Origin: Mesocentrotus franciscanus
Lineage: Eukaryota; Echinodermata; Echinoidea; Camarodonta; Strongylocentrotidae
Direction: 5' to 3'
DNA: 64,000 bases
Assembly (NCBI GenBank): GCA_037976565.1
Contig: CP137675.1
Span: 27,409,158 to 27,473,157, forward strand
The translations under genes and the position numbers were made by a program. A model generated the notes under the pieces. That model did no database searches. It was not told the DNA's origin and saw only the letters and a list, made by a program, of their open reading frames with translations. Each line of letters starts with the position of its first letter. The first letter of the stretch is position 1. Of the stretch, positions 11,556-21,095 are shown one piece after another.

Positions 11556-14500
11556 CTGTGAAACAAAAACAAACAAAAAACAAATAAAAAATCAAGACAA
11601 TGTATAAGTTTGAGGAAGATTGCAACATCAATTCATGATGGTGGAACATATCAGTAGTTGTCCCGGGGGGTAGTAGTCCTAGAGGGTGGTTGCCCTAGGG
11701 GGTAGTTGTCCTAGTGGGTAGTTGACCGGGGGTAGTTATCCGGGGGGGGGGGTGGATGTCCAGGGGGTAGGTGTCCTAGAACCTTCACAGCCATAGTGTT
11801 ATCTGGAAACATGCTTTGGTTTTAATTCTCTTTGGCAAGTCCAAGATCATGACTACATTAAACATATGTCAACCTTTTGACATATGCCTTTAAAGCTATT
11901 TGGGGGAGATCACAACACATCATTAGATTAACATTTCCAAGCATTTCATGAAAACAAAATCAAAGATTTGTTTTCCCCCTGATTTTTCCCTGATAGAGTT
12001 TCTAAATTCCAGGATCTTTCAGGAGAGAAAAAGAGGCATTTTGAACACTATCCATTGGACATGCTATTCCGACACAAGACAAAATATAAGATATTGAATA
12101 TCTTACCGTATTTGCCGGCGTAAAGGCCGCAGTATTTTCTGACTAGAAAATGTCAAAAAGTCTGGGTGCGGCCAATGCACCACAACAGTCAAAAGTCGGA
12201 AATGAAACCACCGCCTATTCGTACATATGGGACTACAATGTACAATGTACAATGGTACAGGACATTTCTAGAATAACTCCACACATCTTACCTTATATCC
12301 TACATTTTATATTGTTGACATAAAGTTTTGACAATCTCGTGAATAAACTTCATAACTACCGGTAGATCTAGATCTAAGTTCGTGCCATCGCTAAAGCAAC
12401 CTCAATTCTCGCAGCCCGCGCAATACACGATCGACTGTGGCCGGAGAAAAAGCTGAAGTAAGACAGCATCTTGCTTGTTGCCTACGGTGTTGGCAAAAAA
12501 GCAAATAATTTTTTTTTTTTTTTTTTTTTTTAATTTTTAATTTTTTTTTTTTTTTGTCTACGAAATGTCAAAATCAGGGGTGTGGCCTATACGGCGCTGC
12601 GGCCTTAACGCCGGCAAATACGGTACTGTCTTTTTTGGGCCAATGAAATTCATCTTGTCTCTAATCTTGAGAGATTTTTCTTAAATTCTCTCTATTTTTT
12701 TCCCGACTTAAAATAAGAGGCCACATATCCCCCAGGCAGCTGGGAATCATACATCTTTTATTCTCTTTCATACATTTGTTTTCTCACCAGAGGATTTGGT
12801 CTGAAGCGGTACGCAAGCATCATTCTTTTCCTGAAGGCAGTGTATTCATCACTAGCATCATCTCTGCTGAGTTTCTCTGGTCGTTCCACGCCGAAGCCCA
12901 CTCCGTCGACCACTCGATCTCCCCTGATACATCAACCATCGGATGAGAAAATAAGGCATCGATTTTCATTGTATGTTTTTTATTTCTTTCAAGAAAAGCA
13001 ACGTCATGGTAAAGTGTAAAAAATTTCATTCCAAGATTTACAAGGTGTAAATAATCACCACTTTGAGCTTTTATTCAGCACAAGACAATCACAAATCATT
13101 CGTCAACTATTGGGTGTAGTTTATATTTCTGCTAAACCCTGCTTCAGATGCAATTGTCCAGAAGTATAAAGCTCATCTCAACTGAATCACTACATTTACT
13201 ATAATATAATGAAATAACGGAGGAGTCAGAAAAATATGGATGTGCAAAAGCTTGATTGATTGTAGTATAAACATCTATTTCAAAGCAAATCTTAACGACA
13301 TGGTTGATGGAAAGATGATACCTACCTCCTTACAGGAGCTGTAATACCCTGCTTCTCACTCCCTAACCCTTCTCCTTCACTCCAGCCAAGCTTCTGTAAC
13401 ATCTGAAATCCTATGAATGGGATGAGAATCAAGTCAAAGAATTACATACAGATGAACTCTTAACCTTTAAGATAATAATACAGAGCTTGGAACTTACAGG
13501 TGTGTGGGGGTGTGGGTCACATGGGCACTCATGTTTTGGGTCCAACCCCCCCCCTCCCCCATTAAAAAAAAAATGATATTATTTTTTTGTTAAAGCCCGT
13601 CTGCACTAGTTTGGCCAGGAGGGATTAGACCTCCCAGCTAGGTCACTGACAGGTGGTTATCTCATCAACTCAGCTCTCAATTAACATAAGAAGAAGAGGA
13701 TCATGGGGACCAACGGGCACTGCTTAGGCATTGTTTTCTATATAGAGGGAGCAAGTAACTACAAGTAGTGCAGTGGGGCTTTAAATCAAAATTCTTACAT
13801 ATGCATCATGCATCCGGGTACTAAATATTCCCATCCAGACCCCCCTATGAAAAGAAATTAGTATGGAGCCCTGAATAATATCAACAGTTTTCTGATATAG
13901 TGCATTTCTGGAGTGCAAGCTCACCAAATACACTTTAAAATTTAAAATTCACCTCATTACTGGAACATATTATATTGAAGAGATGAGCTTGAAAAAGATT
14001 CATCAAACTCTTCCATGTCCGTTAAAGAGTGCAGCAATACTGGGAGAGCATTCAACAGTTATGGACCTCCACATGCTAGTGCTGTCACTATAGTTCTTGC
14101 AAATTGATGTACTCTATTTTCTGTCAAAAAAGCTGTCCCCCAAATGCAGCAATTATAATGGATCTTGGATTTTGTTTTTGTTTTTTGTTATGTGTATTGC
14201 TTTCTCTTGATTTCAGATAATTATCATAACAACATATTCAGCATATGTATGTTAGTTGACCATGCAGTATAGACTTTGAAAATATGAAGCGAGGGTATCG
14301 TAACAGGGAGGTCCCGGGTTCGAAACCAAGTCAATGTGCTCGTGTCCTGTGGTAAGGCACTAATCCTCATTACCAAGTTCCTCTGAGAGGACTTAAAGCG
14401 GTCGGTCTCCTTTCTTACAAGCATATACATGCTCTCTTAGCAGTCAGCTAAAACAATCATCAAACTGGTTAAAGCCCAGATGATATCTGGTAATAGTATC

Positions 14501-17500
14501 TGGTAATAGTAAAAAAAGTATTTTTCCAAGGGTTTTGTGACCCTGCAAATGCTACTCACCAATATTGTCTGCTTGTATCTTGAATTCTTTGTACTCGGAG
14601 TAGTCCGGTGTTCGGCCTTCTTGGAGGGCATGTAGGGTTTCCATGAACTTCTCTAGTTCTTCAGGAGGCAGGAAGTCACCAATGAAATGTTTTCCTCGGT
14701 TCATACCCGTCAATAACTCTGCCTTCTCTGTAAAACATCAATTAAACATAGTTTGAGAAGTATGAACAAAGACAGATGATAGTTTAATGGTAAGTTTCAC
14801 AGGTATTGTGTGTCATTTGTATCTGGCAATATCATTGCCTTTTCTGCAAAATGTCAATCGAAACATGGCTTGAGAAATGCGAATGGAGATAGATGATAAG
14901 ATATTGGATTAATTCACATATGGTGCAAGTCAATTTGCGCCAGTTAATAGGTCAAAACTTTTTTTGAAAAAGATAAATGGAGACGGATAAGTGCAACATG
15001 GTTCAGCTTTAGGGCAAGTGCCCCCTGATCCACTGCTGATAAAAATGTCTCTCCTTACAGGTAACTGCCCTAGGACAGGGGTAACTTTCTGGCATCCTAA
15101 CTGGCTACTGGCTTTCCCGTCATCAGATTCAGGCTTGCCAGCACACGATGCTGAACAAACAACAATGACTTTCGCATCCTACTGAGTAACCATTTAACAC
15201 CTTGGCGTAGAGTGGCAAATGTGGATTAATGTCTTGTTAAAGGACATTAGTGCCCCGCTGGGATTTAAATCTTCAACCGTTGGATTGAGAGTGAATGAAC
15301 CACTACTCCACGACACCTCCACAAAGCGTGTGCCAGGGCAAGTTGTCAAGGCACCTGCTGGGGCAGTTGACTCAGATGAACAGTCACATGGTCATGGGGG
15401 AGGGTTTATTGTCCAAAGTGTAAATGTGTAAGGGCTTTTTGTCAGGACTCCTGGGGTAGTTGGTTTGCGGATAATTGTCATAGATAGATAGGTCCAAAGG
15501 ATAGATGTTCCAGGGCAAGTTGTCTGGGCACCTGGACAGCGTTTCATGAAAACGTCCTAAGTACAAATTCACTGACATCCTATTGAAATACGCGTATTTA
15601 GTTTAACACGCGTTACAATGGGATGTCGGTGAACTTGTACTTAATGCGGTTTGGATTGCCCTGAGGAAGTTGGCTGGGGCCAACTGTCCTCGGCTAATTG
15701 TCACAGGGATGCATTTGTATGAGGGGTAGATAATGTCACAGCTAGTTGGCCGAACACCTGCTAAAACTTACTGCGGGTGTCCTCCATCTCTTTGGCTCTG
15801 GCCTTGTGCTCCCAAGTCCCTCCATCGATGTCCTCATCGCTGTCGTACTCGTATTTCCTATTCGGATCCTTTCCTTTCTTCTCCATCATCAGCTCCGCCT
15901 CTCGCTTCTGGGTTTTGATTACCATCTCATACAGCATTTGCATCTAGAAAATCAAATATAACAACAATAATGAAAACAACAATAATAACAATAAAGCCAA
16001 TCATATTAAATAGTTTTATAGCACTTGTATGAACTATGGGAGGGGCACACGGCACTCCAATATAAACCTGGCTCTAGATAAGGCTACCGACTTTGGTGGT
16101 CACAGCATTCAAGGAATACCTGCATCACCGGTACCCATTTCACACGTTAGTGCTGAGTGGCAAATGTAGATCAATGTAGGTCTTGCCATCGTAGTTCTAC
16201 GACATGACTCACACACACATGACCTTCCATCTCCAGTCAAGTGTTCGAACCATGTGACTCTGATGACACCTCTAGCTGACAAACTTGTACAGACATTATG
16301 ATAATCTGATGCCTGACTACTTATTATGAAAGGATGTGTCAAATAATATGATCTCCATATCTGTGGCCTCATCTTATTCTTGTACTGTTTCTGTGCAATA
16401 GTAACTCTTCACTGGCTTTAATAGACTGATGGAACACACAGCGAACTGCCAATGTTGACTTTTGTATTTATTAGAAAAATTCACGTGATACATGAATATT
16501 TTGTTTTACAATGCATAGGCATAATAATTATTTACAAATATGGAAACAAATCATTTGAAAGATACATGGCAACAATAAAGATAATTGAACAAGTATGTAT
16601 TTATGCATTAATTCAAATTAGATTTAAAATTTCTGTCTGTCTGTCTGTCTGTCTCTGTCTGTCTCTCTCTCTCTCTCTCTCGTACACATGTACCTCTTGC
16701 TGTTCCTTGAGCTGTCTCTGTTGATCTTCGCTCAGCTCCGTAGTCCCGATCATCCCCACGGGGTTGACTGGCTTGAGCAGGGCCACCTGCTTCACAGGCG
16801 GTGCGTCTTCTGCTGTCTCACCCCATCGACTCCTCTTCTTCTTCACAGGGGCAGCCTCAGCCCCCAAGGAGGAGGATGACACCCCAAGCTGCTGGGAGAT
16901 GGATGCTGCAGCCGCTGCCGCTGCGGCCGCTGCAGCTGACATGGGGGCCGGCGGTGTAGGTGCTATGAGAGAATAAGAAAAATTATTATTTGTATGACAG
17001 GTATTAAGCAACCAGAAAAAATATCTTGTGCTTTGAGCAAAAGTACCCAGATGACTGTGACACTTTTTTTTCTCCAATTTATTATGGTTTGCAAAAAAGG
17101 TCCCAGATGTCACTCCAGTGATTTTTTTCAATATCTTATGGTTTGGGAGGCGCGAACGCATTAAAAGATTATACGCATTGAAATACACAGAAGCTAAGAC
17201 AATGGATGTATGCGAACAGCCCTTGCAAACTACTTGGGCAAGGACAAAATAAGTATTTTTCTCTGCATGTTTTAAGAGCAAGTTAATACAAAATCACAAG
17301 GATGTAACAATGAAAATTGATATACTACGTTTCATACAATGAATAACAAAATAAAATTGAATTGCTTTTCTTTTGTGGGAAACAAACGTATATGGCACCT
17401 GCTTTGAGAATATTTCACTCATCGTGCTGACTCATGAAATGTGCTCATCAGCTTTTGGGATGCACCCTTGTATCCAACTCAAGGCCTTTCAATATTATAC

Positions 17501-20500
17501 AATCATCCTTGCTTCTAAATGGACCACTTAATCTGATCTTAAATACCCCCAAAAAATCAGTAATCGGCTCAGTAGATTCCTATCATACATTATGTTGCGA
17601 CAGTTAAATGCTGCTATGGTGGTCACAGATCTACAGGGGTCATATCTGCAAATGTACAGAAACAACAAAACAGATTAGACAGACTTATTGACATTAACAA
17701 CAGGCTTGTCAAGCTGTCAATTTGCTACTTCAATTAAAGGGATTAGGTAACTTTGTCTCAGATTCTGAAACAAAATCCTGGATTTAGCTCATGCTGCAAT
17801 GATAATTATATACCTTTAGGTCAGTAAGGAACTCCATGACTTTTACAAGCCGATCGCCTGTTTGATTATCAAGATATTTATGATTGGAAATCGAAATCAA
17901 ATTTTGCGTTTTCCTAACGGTTTTCATAACACTACAGTCTATTGGGGAAAATGAGTATGGTAAAACCAGGCACTTAAAGATTTTAACTTTTTTGAGGCAC
18001 TTCATTATCATTTTGAAGCGCAATTTTTTCAGGGCTTCATTATTACACCATATCACAGACACTGATAACGCGGAGGACCATGCATCTCAGATTTAACATT
18101 GTTAAACGATGGCTTTAAACTCTGTATCTATTGATCATCACAACATCTCCAAACCCCAAAAAAAAAAAAAAAAAAAATGTCTATCATAACTCACACAGGT
18201 GGTGATTTTTTCTTTAGTTTCACTCAAATCGAGTGAATAACAAAACATGGTTCCTCTTTCTTAAAGCCCATCTGCACTAGTTTGGCCAGGAGGGATTAGA
18301 CCTTCCAGCATGGTCACTGACAGGTGGTTATCTCATCAACTCAGCTCTCAATTAACAAAAGGAAAAGAGGACCATGGGGGACCAACGGGCACCGCTTAGG
18401 CATTGTTTTCTATATAGAGGGAGCAAGTAGCTAAACGTAGTGCAGTGGGGCTTTAAATACAAAGAGTAGAACCGCCAGAGTACTAAGTTGATTTCCAGCC
18501 AACAGAAAGTGTACAAAAGCCTGTGCACACAGTTTTACCTGGTGGCGCAACGTGTGAAATTGAAGCCTTTGCTGCTAGACGAAACACTGCTAGTTTGGTC
18601 TTGTAGTATCCATGGGCTGGGCTGCTCTTATCATGCATGAACCTGCATTCAGATAAAAGCAAAGGTCAAAGGTCAAGCGACCCTCTATAATTAATGATGT
18701 AATATTTTGAACACATTACAGTAAGACATACACTAGGAGCCCTTATGATACGAATAATAATAAGAATAATGTCTTCTATAAAAACCAGTATCAGCCAGCT
18801 TGGCGCTCATGGCGCTTGCTAAAAAATATAATACATTATAATCAATTAAACTCCGTAGGTGCACTGCTTGTGGTATATACAGTTGAAACAATAACAAACA
18901 ACTCAAGAAGAAATTTGCAGTGTTCAGTCAAAGTGCTTTTTTTAAGGATTCCACACTAGGGCTGCTCAGACAAAGCATTCTTTATGCTTACAATTTAACT
19001 CTCACATAAAGAAATATTCGATATGCCACAGGTTTGTATGGCTGTCAAACGAACAGTAATGTAAAATTTATACACTGGGGGATAACTTACAAAGTACCAC
19101 TTTCATACTACCACCTAGTTGATGAAATAATAAATTAAGGAAAATATTGGTTGATAAAACCACAGTATTGCCACAAGTTTTAAAGCCATATGCGTGTTAT
19201 AATTGGTCATCTGCATGGCATCCCTGGTATGAAATTTAAGGTCAATAATTCCTCATAGTAAACAGCATACATTGTCTGCTAATAGCCAGGACATCGGCTC
19301 ATTCATACACAATTCTTCTCCATAGCATTTAAACCCTTCTGGCTCACAGCAGACGATATACATGCACAGGGGGGTGTTTCACAAAGAAACAAAGTCGAAC
19401 TTAAGTCGAACTTTCACAAAGTCGAACTTAACTTAAACATTGTGGAGAGCCATTTGTAGCCTTAAAATAAAATATATTCAAAAGCAAAAATTCAATTATT
19501 TTAGACTTTTCATAAATTCCACATCAAGAACATGAAATCCCCTTGATAATAGAAAATATGAATGATTTGAATCAACATTTTATGCCTTTTAAAATAACTA
19601 TTACAAAATATTTTCAAAGATGCTAACGGCTTTCCATAATTGTTACGTCCAACTTAAAGATAAGTTCAACTTAGGATCTTTGTGAAACACCCCCCAGATG
19701 TGCAATCTGAGAGTGTGACAACTGACCTGTACTTTGGTATGTCCCGGTAGGTGCTAAGAAGTACAGCCTCCACCGCGTCCCCGCCCTCGGCCACCTGCTT
19801 GGCGATGCGGTCCACTAGATCCTTCAGATCCACGTCCTCTGGCGGAGAGACTTAATATGCTTCTATGAGTATCTGTTGCACTCTGAGCTGGGAGGGGGGC
19901 ACTATCAACCCCCTCCTCCCAAAAATCGGGGGCTCTCTCTCACACCACTCTATTACCTTACTTGTATGACAAGGGCTTTGGAAGCGAGAGAATGGTTCAG
20001 AAGAGAAGACAGATTGCCGGGCAAATTATAAGGCTGTTTTTTTTTTCTTTCTATCATGGGCTTTGCAAAATGGAAAGGGGAGGGGCTAGGTGGGGAGTGA
20101 AGGACCATTTGTTTGTACACTTAGGATACTTAGGATATGACTGAGAATTTTTTGTCTACAAATCATTGAGGATTTCTTGAAATGACATGTCATGCAAACT
20201 CAATATACTCTTATGAGTACTTTGATAAGAAATCTCATAACATCATGGTCTAGATCAATGAAGGATTATATTGATAGTGGTGTTGTTTAGACACAGCATT
20301 AATCTATCCAAAATTTTAAAAAGACTCTAATCTGGAAAATCAAAGAGCGATTCTACTTCTAAATAGAAGGAAAAAACAACAACTGATGAATGGGGCAGGT
20401 TTTGTTTGGTGCAGACACATGGAAATCCAAGTCGGACAGTTGCCCAACTTTTCCCTGAGGTTAAACTGCATACATGTCTTGAAAACAGCTCTTACAAAAA

Positions 20501-21053
20501 TATGTTTATGAGTATATGAGATGACGCTTGTACGATTACTTCTTCAAAAGTGAAATCATCTCACACATGAGGACTAGATATTTTCTGAGGACTAGATATT
20601 CTAATAATTAACTTTGAGAAATAAAAATGATGTCAGAGTGTGTATTTGTCACAACAAGGTCAAGTGAACTCACAATGACATTGCACATCTTCACACACTA
20701 CCAATCATCACTGAGGACAAGCAACTTACCAAGTCCAGCATTGCCTGATGAATCTGCTCCCTTTCCTGCTGAACCGTGTCCTTCGTCTTCCTCATCATCG
20801 CTAGAGTCTCCAAAGACGTTGGCTATCTGTCTCTCCCGTTGCTCCCTTATCTTGGCCCGGACAGCAGAGGTGCTAGGTCGGTTTAGGGGTACGGGGCTGG
20901 TTGGTGATTTGGCTTTACTGGGGGGGAAGGGCACTGGAAGAGGAGAGGGAGATGGAGAGCCAGATCAGAAACAAAACAAGGAGAGAAAGAGAGAGAGAGA
21001 CAGAGGCAGTGAGAGAGAAGGGGGAAGGGAGATAGAGAGAGATAGAGATAGAT

Positions 21054-21095
<42 letters not shown>

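Noticed and set aside
14318..14328. A functional tRNA gene
   Set aside because: A B-box is present but no cloverleaf with acceptor stem or A-box can be formed; better explained as a SINE.
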